Source: Thiotrichales bacterium (GTDB lineage: Bacteria > Pseudomonadota > Gammaproteobacteria > Francisellales > CACEW01). Taken from it: 64,000 nt of DNA. This document shows, piece after piece, positions 1 through 9,981 of the stretch. The notes beneath the pieces are model-generated. The model was not told the origin of the DNA. It searched no databases and worked only from the letters and a program-made list of their open reading frames with translations. The stretch is from NCBI GenBank assembly GCA_947478175.1, contig CANJUQ010000004.1:1-64000 (forward strand), read 5' to 3'. Positions within the stretch are counted from its first letter, which is position 1. Each line of letters opens with the position of its first letter. The position numbers were made by a program, and so were the translations under genes.

Positions 1-69
1 GCTATCTCGCTCTTCTTTATGGAGAGCTTCTAATTCATCTTTTTCTTCTGGGCTTAGGGTAATTTTCAT
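1..69 (-). CDS. IS630-family transposase N-terminus, truncated by window edge
   Basis: Reverse complement reads MKITLSPEEKDELEALHKEERDS from ATG at 69, resembling the IS630 N-terminal motif (L-T/S-x-E-E-x-x-x-L-E-x-x-H-x-x-x-R-D). Confidence 0.5.
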   Translation of the reverse strand, partial: MKITLSPEEKDELEALHKEERDS

Positions 70-148
70 TTCCCAATTTCATCACATAAAAATTAGGCAC
101 TCTAGGCCGCACATGCTAAATCGGTGAATTCATTCCCGATGGGTATAT

Positions 149-688
149 TTGGCTAAAACGCCCACCCCCCCTTTCATCATTGCCGTCTGGAATCACCCTC
201 TGATTAATTGGTACTCCCAAGAACCCTTAAAAATTAACCTAGGACAAGTCATTCCATTTAATGCTTCCTATTCAAGCCACATCCCATCCTGGCAAGGGTG
301 GTCGGAGCCTGATCTAACAGGAACCTGGTCAGTGGGGAAAACGGCTGTTCTTAACTTAGCACTCAATCACACCAGTTCTATTAATCAAGACTTGAAACTT
401 TTCATCGTAGGACAAACTTGCTTGACGACACTTCATCCCAAACAAGAAGTGGATGTTTGGGTCAATCATCAATATCTAACGACTTGGGTTTATACCCCTG
501 AAAAAAATGATGGCGTTCGCACCGTCATTCTTCCAAAAGCGCTTGTAGAAACCAGCCATGGAAATCTCACTATTAAATTTAGTTTCCATCAAGCCATTTC
601 ACCTGCTGAAGTGGGTTATTCAGATAAAAGAAACTTAGGAATGTTGCTTAGATTTATTGAAGTCGTCCCTGTCACGCCTGCCCATTAA
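149..688 (+). CDS. Stand-alone beta-sandwich domain like those appended to glycosyltransferases/methyltransferases (DUF7024-like)
   Basis: WSEPDLTGTWSVGKTAVLNLAL...HPKQEVDVWVNHQYLTTWVY...SPAEVGYSDKRNLGMLLRFIEV pattern. Confidence 0.55.
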   Translation: MAKTPTPPFIIAVWNHPLINWYSQEPLKINLGQVIPFNASYSSHIPSWQGWSEPDLTGTWSVGKTAVLNLALNHTSSINQDLKLFIVGQTCLTTLHPKQEVDVWVNHQYLTTWVYTPEKNDGVRTVILPKALVETSHGNLTIKFSFHQAISPAEVGYSDKRNLGMLLRFIEVVPVTPAH

Positions 689-702
689 TAATAAAATTAC
701 AC

Positions 703-1749
703 TCAGGCATCATAAGCCCATTGGTTTAAATACATGCCTCGAACTTGATGCCAGATAGGCGAATTTTCAGGCGTCTTGCGTTCTACCTGTTCGGCTTCTT
801 TTTTAAATGCAATTTGATTATCCGTTGCCATATAGAGCTCTAATAATTTTAATCTTAATTCAATATTTTCTGGATCTTTTTCTATCGCCCCCTGAAGCAA
901 TCTTTCAGCGCCGTCATAATTCATTTCAGCCATATCAATCATGGCTCCCGCCATTGCGTCTGCTGAATCGTGAGCAAAATTATCTTCACGATTAAAATCG
1001 ATAGAATCTACTGGCGGTTCACTGGAGGCAGATAAAGATTCTTTGAAATGCCGAGTTTTATATTTAGTCACAACGGGTTCTTGGCGACGTGAAGAAATAC
1101 CCAGTCTTAAAGCCGCAAAACGTTTGATTTCTTCAGGTAAAGCTTCTTGGATTTTTCTATGCCAAAGCACATAAGCCAAACCTAGTAATAACACCGTAAA
1201 AACAGTCCATCCCCAAGGGAAATTTTCTGTCTGAGCGGATGTTGATTCTTGAGATCCTGCAGGAGTTATTACAGGTGTTATTACAGGCGTTGTTGTCTGT
1301 TGATTCACAGAGAGCGGCACAAGATTATTAGATGCATTGGAAATGGGTTGTAGGGGCGAACCTTGTGTTTGCCCAGCTTCAGAAGTAGCTGATTGAGAGG
1401 TTGTAGAAATATTGGCTGGCAATACCACTGCATTGGCAGGCGCCAATCCAGCCGGTTGTGCTGATATTGGTCCAGGATGCAAGGCAGCTTTCAATTCGAT
1501 TAAATTACTAGGCAGCATTAAAGCCTGCCCCGTATGAATAGCGGAAGAATTGGCCATCAACGGTCCATTGAGCGCTTGAATCGCCGAAATCGTTTGATGA
1601 ACACTCGCCTGTTTAGGCCGATGATGAGCGGCAATCGACCAAAGTGTGTCGCCTCGTTTAACGACGTAACTGATCGTTGCAATAGAAGCTAGTGGCAATG
1701 CCGTCACTGATAATAAAATAGTACAGGCTATCCAACGCTTACAATTCAT
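703..1749 (-). CDS. fimV: LysM-domain FimV-like protein
   Basis: Signal peptide, LysM (YVVKRGDTLWSIA), TM segment, FimV-type C-terminus (DMAEMNYDGAERLLQGAIEKDPENIELRLKLLELY). Confidence 0.7.
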   Translation of the reverse strand: MNCKRWIACTILLSVTALPLASIATISYVVKRGDTLWSIAAHHRPKQASVHQTISAIQALNGPLMANSSAIHTGQALMLPSNLIELKAALHPGPISAQPAGLAPANAVVLPANISTTSQSATSEAGQTQGSPLQPISNASNNLVPLSVNQQTTTPVITPVITPAGSQESTSAQTENFPWGWTVFTVLLLGLAYVLWHRKIQEALPEEIKRFAALRLGISSRRQEPVVTKYKTRHFKESLSASSEPPVDSIDFNREDNFAHDSADAMAGAMIDMAEMNYDGAERLLQGAIEKDPENIELRLKLLELYMATDNQIAFKKEAEQVERKTPENSPIWHQVRGMYLNQWAYDA

Positions 1750-1838
1750 ACCCCATCTCCCTCAATAATTTCGGCTTTCCCACTTTTTACTCCACATAGC
1801 GGCCTTTCGGCCGGGCGAGAGTATAGCCACTGAATCCA

Positions 1839-2603
1839 TTAACGCTTCAAGATTTCAGACTGCCATGGAAGGAAAATTTTGACACACCCATGGACCAGAA
1901 AATACAACAGCAACGCAAAAATAATTAAAACAATTAAAGACGCGAACATTAGAGGTAAATCTAATTTTGCATTGGCCTGTAACATGAGATATCCCAGCCC
2001 CTGAGAAGATCCCACCCATTCACCCACCACTGCCGCCATCGGCGCCCAAACAGCACTCATCTTAACACCAGACGCAAAGGCAGGGAGTGCTGCAGGAAGG
2101 CGCAAATGCCACCAGATTGCCCAACGGGAAGCGCCCACAGATTGGGCCAAATCTAAATAAGCTTTAGGCGTCTGATCTAACGCATCTAATAAAATACTGG
2201 CAACAGGAAAAAACAGAGCGACCGCTGCAGTCGCTATCTTTGAAGACAATCCATAATCCAACCAAATAATAAATAAGGGCGCCAAAGCAATCGTTGGAAT
2301 GGCCTGAGAAATTAAAATTAATGGCCAAAAAGTCATTTTAAAAACAGATGAAATACTCATGAGCAAAGCAAAACAAAATCCTAAACTTACACCGACTAAT
2401 AATCCCAATAAAGTTTCTAATACAGTCGGCCAAGCTTCTTGCCAAAGTAACGCTCGAGAGCGGATTAAACTTTTTAAAATTTCTAACGGCGTCGGTAGTA
2501 AATATTCAGGGGTTTTAAATACAAAAACTAACAATTGCCAAAGTAATAATAATAAAAATAAACCTGCAAAAAATTTAATTATTTTTATAATTTTTTCTCT
2601 CAT
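1839..2603 (-). CDS. ABC transporter permease (SsuC/TauC/ThiX type)
   Basis: Multi-TM; EAA-like loop LAQSVGASRWAIWWHLRLPAALPAFASGVKMSAVWAPMAAVVGEW. Confidence 0.8.
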   Translation of the reverse strand: MREKIIKIIKFFAGLFLLLLLWQLLVFVFKTPEYLLPTPLEILKSLIRSRALLWQEAWPTVLETLLGLLVGVSLGFCFALLMSISSVFKMTFWPLILISQAIPTIALAPLFIIWLDYGLSSKIATAAVALFFPVASILLDALDQTPKAYLDLAQSVGASRWAIWWHLRLPAALPAFASGVKMSAVWAPMAAVVGEWVGSSQGLGYLMLQANAKLDLPLMFASLIVLIIFALLLYFLVHGCVKIFLPWQSEILKR

Positions 2604-3295
2604 GTCGCCAGCACCGACAAAATTTCTTCCTGAATTTTTAATAAATTTTCATTCAGTTTTCTAATTGGGTGAACCCCTATTTTATTAGACCCAGCCAAGT
2701 CCAAATCTAATCTTATTTTCACAGGGAAATCTTTAATCACAATAATCCGATCAGCCAATTGCAAAGCTTCTAATGGATCATGCGTGACCATCAAGACTGT
2801 TTTATTTTTTAGGCATTGTTTAAATAAATTCTGTAATTCGATTTTTAATAACGCATCTAAGCCTGCAAACGGCTCATCCAATAAAACAATCTCCCTGTGT
2901 TGTAATAAAGTTCTAACTAACGCAACACGCTGCGCCATACCACCTGACAAAACATCTGGGCGGCTATTTAAGACTTTTTCAAGACCTAATTGAATTAAAA
3001 GATTTTTAGCTTCCAGAACAAGCTCAGGTGTAATAATCCCCAGTAATTTTTCTGGCAATAAAGCATTTGATAAAACAGATGCCCAGGGCAAAAGCGCTGG
3101 AAATTGAGACAAATAAGCGACCGGTTTTATTAATTTTTTGGGTTGATCAATCCCAGCTAATGCCCGAAGTAAAGTTGATTTTCCGACGCCACTAGGACCC
3201 ATCAGACAATTAAAACTTCCAGGAGAAAGCTGAAGATTAAAATTTTGAAATAACCAAGCCCCTTCGTACTCCAAAGAAAAATCCAAAAGATCCAC
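2600..3295 (-). CDS. ABC transporter ATP-binding protein (SsuB/TauB/ThiZ type)
   Basis: GPSGVGKSTLLRALAG, LSGGMAQRVALVRTL, VLLDEPFAGLD; overlaps the permease start. Confidence 0.85.
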   Translation of the reverse strand: MDLLDFSLEYEGAWLFQNFNLQLSPGSFNCLMGPSGVGKSTLLRALAGIDQPKKLIKPVAYLSQFPALLPWASVLSNALLPEKLLGIITPELVLEAKNLLIQLGLEKVLNSRPDVLSGGMAQRVALVRTLLQHREIVLLDEPFAGLDALLKIELQNLFKQCLKNKTVLMVTHDPLEALQLADRIIVIKDFPVKIRLDLDLAGSNKIGVHPIRKLNENLLKIQEEILSVLAT

Positions 3296-3297
3296 TA

Positions 3298-4113
3298 TTA
3301 ATTGCTCGCTGAATTATCAAGCATATCCGTATCAGATAAATCTCCAGAAAAACCATCCGACCCATCAGCGCTATCAAGGCCACTTGGATCATTAGAAAGA
3401 TTATTATCAGGAGTTTCATTGATGATTTTATTTTCTAGGTATTCTCGGTTCTGAAGATAAGCACTACGGACTGCAATATACGGATCTAATGACATCTCCA
3501 TAATAATATCTTCTTGAGGCAAAACATCCGATGCGTTTTGCAATAACTGCCCTCCACGAACGAGAACATACATGCTAAACGGCGTGACATAAGACAAGGG
3601 GCTCATAAAATAATCAGGCACAAAACCAAACGTTCCTCTAACCGTCGATGGCCCAAAGAATGGCACCATGACATAAGGAGATTTTCGAATACCCCATTTC
3701 GCCAACGTCAATCCAAAACTTTGTGTTCTGGGCTCAAACCCAATAGACGATGCAACATCGACCAAACCAAAACAACCCATCGTTGTATTGACAGTCAAAC
3801 GGAAAAGATCTCGCCACATGTATCTAAAATTGGCCTGCAGTAAATCATTTCCAATGGTTGGAACCATCATAATATTACCGTAGACATTGCGGACACCCGA
3901 TCGAACTGGCGTCGGAAGCGCAGTGTTATAGACATTTACCACGGGATGCAAAATGGCTTTGGATAAATCCATATTAAATTGAAAAACTTTGCGATTGTAT
4001 TGTTCATAAGGGTCCGCAGTATTTTTATTCTTAGGCTGTGGAGAAGCACAGCTAGATAGAAATACCAAAGGGCTCAAAATTAAAAAAAAGATAACTTGGC
4101 GTCCTAATTTCAC
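3298..4113 (-). CDS. mlaA: MlaA/VacJ family outer-membrane lipoprotein
   Basis: Lipobox FLSSC; DPYEQYNRKVFQFN; FGLTLAKWGIRKSPYVMVPFFGPSTVR. Confidence 0.85.
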   Translation of the reverse strand: MKLGRQVIFFLILSPLVFLSSCASPQPKNKNTADPYEQYNRKVFQFNMDLSKAILHPVVNVYNTALPTPVRSGVRNVYGNIMMVPTIGNDLLQANFRYMWRDLFRLTVNTTMGCFGLVDVASSIGFEPRTQSFGLTLAKWGIRKSPYVMVPFFGPSTVRGTFGFVPDYFMSPLSYVTPFSMYVLVRGGQLLQNASDVLPQEDIIMEMSLDPYIAVRSAYLQNREYLENKIINETPDNNLSNDPSGLDSADGSDGFSGDLSDTDMLDNSASN

Positions 4114-4279
4114 GGATTTTTGACATCATTTAAGTCTCAATAGGCGGGCGACTATAGCACACAGATTTTCTTTTTTGACTGACGTGACAATGTCCTTACA
4201 ATGGCGCCCTCTTAAAATCTGTTCGAATACGTTTAAATCCATTTTTTAAAATTTAAAGAATTATTGTGGAGCGTTTTTT

Positions 4280-5587
4280 ATGTCCAATATATCTAATAGA
4301 CCCAGCGCATTATCTGACCCATCAAAAATATCAATAATCCGTTCTTACGGTGTCGTCTTTGCCGCTGCTACTTTTTTCTTATTTTCTTTTATTAACCTCA
4401 ATAGCTTCGATGCGCTTAATCAAACACTTCGGGCTTTTTATCATGTCAACGCGCTGTCTATTTCTAATCTTTCGGCCATGTATTTTTATGCCAATATTAT
4501 TTTTATGATCCCTGCAGGTTTATTACTAGATCGTTTTTCAACGCGAAAACTATTACTTACAGTCATGCTGATTTCTATTTTGGCAACTTTGATTTTCACC
4601 TGGGGAGATGAACTCTGGGCGGCAATCCTATCGCGTTTTATCATGGGAGCCACGTCTACTTTTTGTTTACTTTCAACCGCCAAACTGACCTCTCGCTGGT
4701 TTTCACCTAATCATTCAGCTTCTGTCATGGGATGGGTGGTGACAATGGCCATGCTAGGCGGCATCTTGGCTCAACAATTACCTAGCCTGATTCAACTCAC
4801 GGGTTCTTGGCAGTCAACCATGACAGCCATTGCACTGTTAGGTTTTGTCTTTTGGCTGCTTATTTTAATCTTTGTTCGAGATAATCCTCCCCATCGAGAA
4901 AACACACACAAAACCGAACAAGCCCATCTCAAGAAAATAGGTTTTTGGAAAACATTAGGCCCTGCGCTAATTAATTCCCAAACCTGGATCGCTGGTGTTT
5001 ACACTAATCTTTTAACGCTACCCATTGTCGTCATGGGGGCTCTCTGGGTAAAAGATTATGTTGTGACGGTTTTCCATGAAACGACAGGACAAGCAGAACT
5101 GGCAGCTTCTTTAATTTTTCTGGGTGTTTTAGTGGGCTGCCCTCTTGCAGGGATTATTTCTGACAAAATAAAACGCCGCCGACTTCCCATGCTTGTAGGC
5201 GCTGTTTTGACTTTACTCACCGCCGTTTTTTTATTATCTGAACGTTCTCTATCGCCCTTTGAAATCGGTTTAGATTTTTTCTTAATGGGATTATTTTCTG
5301 GCTCACAAGTCATTACTTATGCGTTAGTCATAGAATCCAACCCTAAAAATACGACGGCTCTATCAGAAGCCATCGCCTCCATGATCATCATGTCTGCAGG
5401 AGCTATCTTCCAGCCACTCTTTGGGTATCTTCTAGAAAAAAATTGGGATGGAAAAACCATTCATGGCGCAGCACTTTACAGCGCCAACAATTTTCATGAT
5501 GCCCTTTGGTTACTACCCCTGGCTTTTGGAGTGAGTGTTTTATTGTCTTTATTTATTAAAGAAACCTATTGCCGACCGACCCATTAA
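4280..5587 (+). CDS. MFS transporter
   Basis: 12-TM-like; LDRFSTRKLL and GIISDKIKRRRLPM loops. Confidence 0.85.
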   Translation: MSNISNRPSALSDPSKISIIRSYGVVFAAATFFLFSFINLNSFDALNQTLRAFYHVNALSISNLSAMYFYANIIFMIPAGLLLDRFSTRKLLLTVMLISILATLIFTWGDELWAAILSRFIMGATSTFCLLSTAKLTSRWFSPNHSASVMGWVVTMAMLGGILAQQLPSLIQLTGSWQSTMTAIALLGFVFWLLILIFVRDNPPHRENTHKTEQAHLKKIGFWKTLGPALINSQTWIAGVYTNLLTLPIVVMGALWVKDYVVTVFHETTGQAELAASLIFLGVLVGCPLAGIISDKIKRRRLPMLVGAVLTLLTAVFLLSERSLSPFEIGLDFFLMGLFSGSQVITYALVIESNPKNTTALSEAIASMIIMSAGAIFQPLFGYLLEKNWDGKTIHGAALYSANNFHDALWLLPLAFGVSVLLSLFIKETYCRPTH

Positions 5588-5601
5588 TTAAATTTAAAAA
5601 A

Positions 5602-7638
5602 TTAGGCTGCGGGTGCTGCGGCCGTAGCACTTTCTCGATTTTTTTCCCTGTCCATATCTTTAAACGAACGCGAACCCATACTAAACGGCGTGGGCGCTTC
5701 TAAACCAGGCATTTTTAATAAACCATTAAGATCAAGAGCGCTTTGCGCTTGCTTTTGGGCCTGTGCTGGATTCGCTTCTGGCATAGCAGCTGCTACTGGT
5801 TTTGGAGTAATAGTTGACTCTGGACTAGATGTAACAGGCGCAGGTGCTGGCTCTCTATTATCAGTCAAAGCCAAAGTTGCCGAAGAAGCAGGCGCTGGAG
5901 ATGAGACAGGCTCAATCATCAAACTAGATTTTCTAGAATTATTAGTCTGTTCATTATTTCTTTCTGGGCTTCTACTTGAAACATCATCTGATTCATTTTG
6001 ATTCTGAGTGCTGACAGTAGACTGAGCTTTCACAGGTGCAGTATTAGCCTGTACAGTTGCGCTTTCTACAGGAGCTCTAGCTATTGCACTATCTCTAGCA
6101 TTGGCAAGATCTTGAAAAGCCGACGTCGCTTGATCTTTAGTTAGACCATTTTTATCAGCCTTATCTGGATGATATTTCATGGCCAATTTTTTATACGCTG
6201 TTTGAATGGCAGCTTGAGAAGCAGTGGGTTCAACTCCCAAAGCTTCATAAGCTGTTTTGCCTTTAAACACTTCGCTTTTAGCCCAAGCAGTATTTTCTCT
6301 AACAGGCTCAGAAGCCGGTTGCTGCGATTGATTTCTATTGGGTTCAGGTGCAGGCGTTCTGTCTGGTACCGGCTGGCTTTTCTGAGAGATTTCTTTGGCA
6401 AGGGTATTAACAGGTTGAGGTTTTTCACTCACAGTTGCAGCTTGTGCAGAAATTTTTGGCGCTTCTGTTTTCGCCACATCGATGCTCTTTGCAACATCTA
6501 AATCTTTACCTTTCTCAGAAAAAGCCTTGGAGGCAATCTGATAAATCAAAGAGTTTTTAAACATATTTTTGACAGCGTCTGTTGCAAGAGTTTTTAAACC
6601 CTCAAACCCCTCTTCTCTAACAGTCTGAACAAAATCTTTGATTGAGCTCAGCGCTTCGGTCAAATTATTGTGACTTAACCTAACAGCCACCGCACTGAAT
6701 AAAGACTTCATGGCCTCCGTTTTATTGCCTTCTTGCCAATGCTCAGCTGCATCATTTAAATGCCCAACTAATTCTTTTTTGGCAGCATCAGGCATTTTAT
6801 GATGGGTATGTTGATTCTTTTTAGAAAAAGCATCTAACTCTGCGACTGAAAAAGGCCCTGATTTTTTGACAGGCTCAGGTGTTTCAACTTCAGTTTTAGG
6901 TTCTTTGGCTTTTACTTCTTCAACTTCAGCTTTTGGTGCTTCAGTTTCAGCTTTAAATTCTTCAACAACAGGCACTTCAGGCATCAACTTATCTGGCTCT
7001 GGCCCTACCTCTGGTTCTGGATCTTTTTTGGCTTCTTGTTCAAATTTTTCAAAAAATCCTGCCCCTATTTCTTCTTCTATAGGCGCCTTCACAATTTCTA
7101 ACTCTTGACGCGTTTCAGGCAATACAGGACCTGCAATAGCATTATCAGCTGCTTCTTGTTCTGCTTGAAAACGCTGCTGATCCATTTGAGCTTCAGCTAT
7201 TTGTAGCTCTTGATAATATTGATCTGCAAAAGCACTCTCTGCTGCTAATTTTTTATCGAACTCTCTTTGTAATGACTGATCAGACTGTTGCTGAGTTTCA
7301 AACACTGGCTTGTCTTCAATCTCAAAAGATTTATCAGCGACATCACTGGTTTGAGAAAATTGATTAGCACTGGCCTCTAAATCTTTAAAATCCCCATTAG
7401 CCTGAGCACCATAACGCTCTCCCGCTTGAATCGCATCTTGAAAAGGTTTGGCTTGCTCCGGAGGCATCTGCAGACTTTCTAAGGCTTCCTGTGCCTTTTC
7501 AGGATTACGAGCAGCGAATTTATAGGCCTCTTTGAGTGCCTGCCTCATCATTTTTTTGAGTTGTTGTGGACGCATTTTTCTTAATTGGTTAGGAGAAGCA
7601 CCTGTCAGTCTTGAAAGCGCTACAAGAGGATCAGCCAT
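5602..7638 (-). CDS. J-domain-containing, Ala/Pro/Glu-rich protein; candidate effector
   Basis: TAYEALGVEPTASQAAIQTAYKKLAMKYHPDKADKNG...AFQDLANARD J-domain with HPD embedded in a low-complexity protein. Confidence 0.65.
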   Translation of the reverse strand: MADPLVALSRLTGASPNQLRKMRPQQLKKMMRQALKEAYKFAARNPEKAQEALESLQMPPEQAKPFQDAIQAGERYGAQANGDFKDLEASANQFSQTSDVADKSFEIEDKPVFETQQQSDQSLQREFDKKLAAESAFADQYYQELQIAEAQMDQQRFQAEQEAADNAIAGPVLPETRQELEIVKAPIEEEIGAGFFEKFEQEAKKDPEPEVGPEPDKLMPEVPVVEEFKAETEAPKAEVEEVKAKEPKTEVETPEPVKKSGPFSVAELDAFSKKNQHTHHKMPDAAKKELVGHLNDAAEHWQEGNKTEAMKSLFSAVAVRLSHNNLTEALSSIKDFVQTVREEGFEGLKTLATDAVKNMFKNSLIYQIASKAFSEKGKDLDVAKSIDVAKTEAPKISAQAATVSEKPQPVNTLAKEISQKSQPVPDRTPAPEPNRNQSQQPASEPVRENTAWAKSEVFKGKTAYEALGVEPTASQAAIQTAYKKLAMKYHPDKADKNGLTKDQATSAFQDLANARDSAIARAPVESATVQANTAPVKAQSTVSTQNQNESDDVSSRSPERNNEQTNNSRKSSLMIEPVSSPAPASSATLALTDNREPAPAPVTSSPESTITPKPVAAAMPEANPAQAQKQAQSALDLNGLLKMPGLEAPTPFSMGSRSFKDMDREKNRESATAAAPAA

Positions 7639-7768
7639 AAAAACTCACCATTTTCTAAGATTTAAATTTTGGATTGGAAGGGGAAACTATATAAGCCCTC
7701 TAGGGGCGTCAACCCAATCGAGCATTTAAAAAAATAGGTTAACTAGTCAAATTAAAGCCAGAAAAAAT

Positions 7769-8569
7769 CTAAGCAAAAAACTTTCCGACCATCTCAATCC
7801 AAGCAAAAACAGGCAATACCGCAATGACACTGTCAATTCGATCCAGAATTCCACCATGGCCTGGCAGTAACACCCCACTGTCTTTCACACCACAGTGGCG
7901 CTTGAGCAAGCTTTCAAATAAGTCTCCAAAAATAGAAATAAAAACCAGGCCAATAGAAATCAATAAAAATTCCCCAAAATTAGCTCGTACTGTTTGACCC
8001 ACCCATTCAAACCATAACGTCGCAATCAAACTGGCCAAAATAATTCCACCCAAAGCGCCCTCTAATGTTTTTTTAGGACTGACCTGTGGAGCCATTAAAC
8101 GTTTTCCGAAAAATCTGCCTGAAAAATAAGCACCCGTATCAGCCAGGGCTGTAATTAAAATCACATAGACCACGCCCCAGTGATGATTTTCTTGCTGAAG
8201 ATAAACAACAGCGCACCAAGCAGGGATTAAAAATAAAAAAGCAGAAAAAATAATAAAAATAGGTTTATTAACAAACTGGCTAAAACTCATAGGGGTTAAG
8301 AGTAAAACAATCGCAAAAATCCAAACAAAGATCCCAATAGGAATAATCCAAGTGAGTACAAATCCACTGGCCGCTAACAATAATCCCATCAAAATTATTA
8401 AAATTAATTTTAAAATCCTGGAAATTTTTTTGGAAAAACTCAGCCACTCCCAAGCCGCCCATAAAACCAAGATTCCCGTAAAGACAGAAAACCATAAAGT
8501 ATTTAATCCAAAGAGCGCAAAGACCATCACTAAAGCCGCAAGAATGCCGGTTATGATTCTTTTCAACAT
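7769..8569 (-). CDS. cdsA: Phosphatidate cytidylyltransferase
   Basis: SPKKTLEGALGG...IFGDLFESLLKRHCGVKDSGVLLPGHGGILDRIDS signature. Confidence 0.95.
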   Translation of the reverse strand: MLKRIITGILAALVMVFALFGLNTLWFSVFTGILVLWAAWEWLSFSKKISRILKLILIILMGLLLAASGFVLTWIIPIGIFVWIFAIVLLLTPMSFSQFVNKPIFIIFSAFLFLIPAWCAVVYLQQENHHWGVVYVILITALADTGAYFSGRFFGKRLMAPQVSPKKTLEGALGGIILASLIATLWFEWVGQTVRANFGEFLLISIGLVFISIFGDLFESLLKRHCGVKDSGVLLPGHGGILDRIDSVIAVLPVFAWIEMVGKFFA

Positions 8570-8575
8570 AAAAAT

Positions 8576-9316
8576 TTACCCTTTAGATTCTGGTGTTATT
8601 AGCTGCGAAGAAATTTTTCCAAATCTTCTTTCTTGCGAGTTAAACCATTCAATGGCTTGATCTAATTCTTTGGGCGAAAAATCCGGAAATAAAATTTCAG
8701 TAAAATAAAATTCTGCATAGGCACATTGCCAGAGCAAATAATTACTGAGCCTAATAACACCCGATGTTCTAATTAATAAATCTACATCTGGACAGTCTGC
8801 AGTTTCTAGATAATTCGCAAAAGTTTTTTCAGAAAGATCTTGAGTATTTAAACTTCCCTCTTGAATTGCTTTGATTATTTTTTTAGTCGCATTCACGATT
8901 TCCCAGCGAGAGCCATAATTCAACGCCAGTCTTAATTTCAGACCTGTATTATTTTCAGTGAGCTTTTCGACTTCGGCACTGACTTCTTGTAAAGCTTGAG
9001 GTAACCCTAAACGATCGCCAATGATTTTGACTTGGACATTATTTTGATGAAGCTCTGGCGCTTCGATTTTTAAAGACTTCACATACATGTCCATTAAAAA
9101 AGAAACTTCTTCTTCTGGACGACGCCAATTTTCTGTACTGAAGGTATATAAAGTCACGGCTTCAACGCCGATTTCACCACAATGCCTGACTAACGCTCTG
9201 GCTTGTTTATAACCGGCTTTATGACCCATGGCCCGGGGAAGAAAACGCTTTTTCGCCCACCTACCATTGCCATCCATGATGATGGCAATGTGACGAGGGA
9301 TAATTTGTGAAGTCAT
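8576..9316 (-). CDS. uppS: Undecaprenyl diphosphate synthase
   Basis: HIAIIMDGNGRWAKKR; DLLIRTSGVIRLSNYLLWQCAYAEFYF. Confidence 0.96.
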   Translation of the reverse strand: MTSQIIPRHIAIIMDGNGRWAKKRFLPRAMGHKAGYKQARALVRHCGEIGVEAVTLYTFSTENWRRPEEEVSFLMDMYVKSLKIEAPELHQNNVQVKIIGDRLGLPQALQEVSAEVEKLTENNTGLKLRLALNYGSRWEIVNATKKIIKAIQEGSLNTQDLSEKTFANYLETADCPDVDLLIRTSGVIRLSNYLLWQCAYAEFYFTEILFPDFSPKELDQAIEWFNSQERRFGKISSQLITPESKG

Positions 9317-9344
9317 AAGAACCCTCTTCAGAGAAAATTTATAG

Positions 9345-9914
9345 CTACATAGACATCAATTCTTTTTCTTTATCCGTGACCATCTGATCAATGGTATGAA
9401 TATGTTGATCAGTCATTTTTTGAATTTTGTCTTCCGATTTTCGCAAATCATCTTCCGCCATTAATTTTTTCTTTTCGAGTTCTTTCAGATGCGTATTGCT
9501 ATCTCGACGAATATTACGAACAGCAATACGACCATTTTCGCCCTCATGACGAACGATCTTTGTCATATCACGACGACGCTCTTCTGTCAGAGGCGGCATA
9601 GGAATACGAATGACATCCCCAGCACTGGTGGGATTTAAGCCTAAACCTGATTGGAGAATGCCTTTCTCAATGGCAGCTGTCAGATTTTTTTCCCAAGGCG
9701 CAATAGACAAAGTTCTGGCATCTAAGACAGTAATACTGGCCACTTGGGATAAAGGCGTTGGATTGCCGTAATAAGAAATCATGATGTGTTCTAACAAAGA
9801 AGGATGGGCACGACCCGTTCTAAGTTTGGCTAGATCGGCTTTTAAAGCATCTATCGCTTTATTCATTCGACGATCCGCATCTTTCATTAATTCATCTTGT
9901 GACATGAGTGACAT
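9345..9914 (-). CDS. frr: Ribosome recycling factor
   Basis: LRTGRAHPSLLEHI; IPMPPLTEERRRD; RNIRRDSN. Confidence 0.97.
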   Translation of the reverse strand: MSLMSQDELMKDADRRMNKAIDALKADLAKLRTGRAHPSLLEHIMISYYGNPTPLSQVASITVLDARTLSIAPWEKNLTAAIEKGILQSGLGLNPTSAGDVIRIPMPPLTEERRRDMTKIVRHEGENGRIAVRNIRRDSNTHLKELEKKKLMAEDDLRKSEDKIQKMTDQHIHTIDQMVTDKEKELMSM

Positions 9915-9981
9915 AATTTTCTAACTCTCCCTCTAGAAATTTAAATTTAAAATTTAAAAAATAAAAAATAAAAAATAAAAT

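Noticed and set aside
807-995. 62-aa plus-strand ORF within fimV
   Set aside because: Antisense to the FimV C-terminal domain, no supporting features.
6169-6501. ORFs on the strand opposite the J-domain gene (also 5690..6001, 6866..7108, 7532..7729)
   Set aside because: Antisense shadows of a well-supported coding sequence; no recognisable protein features.
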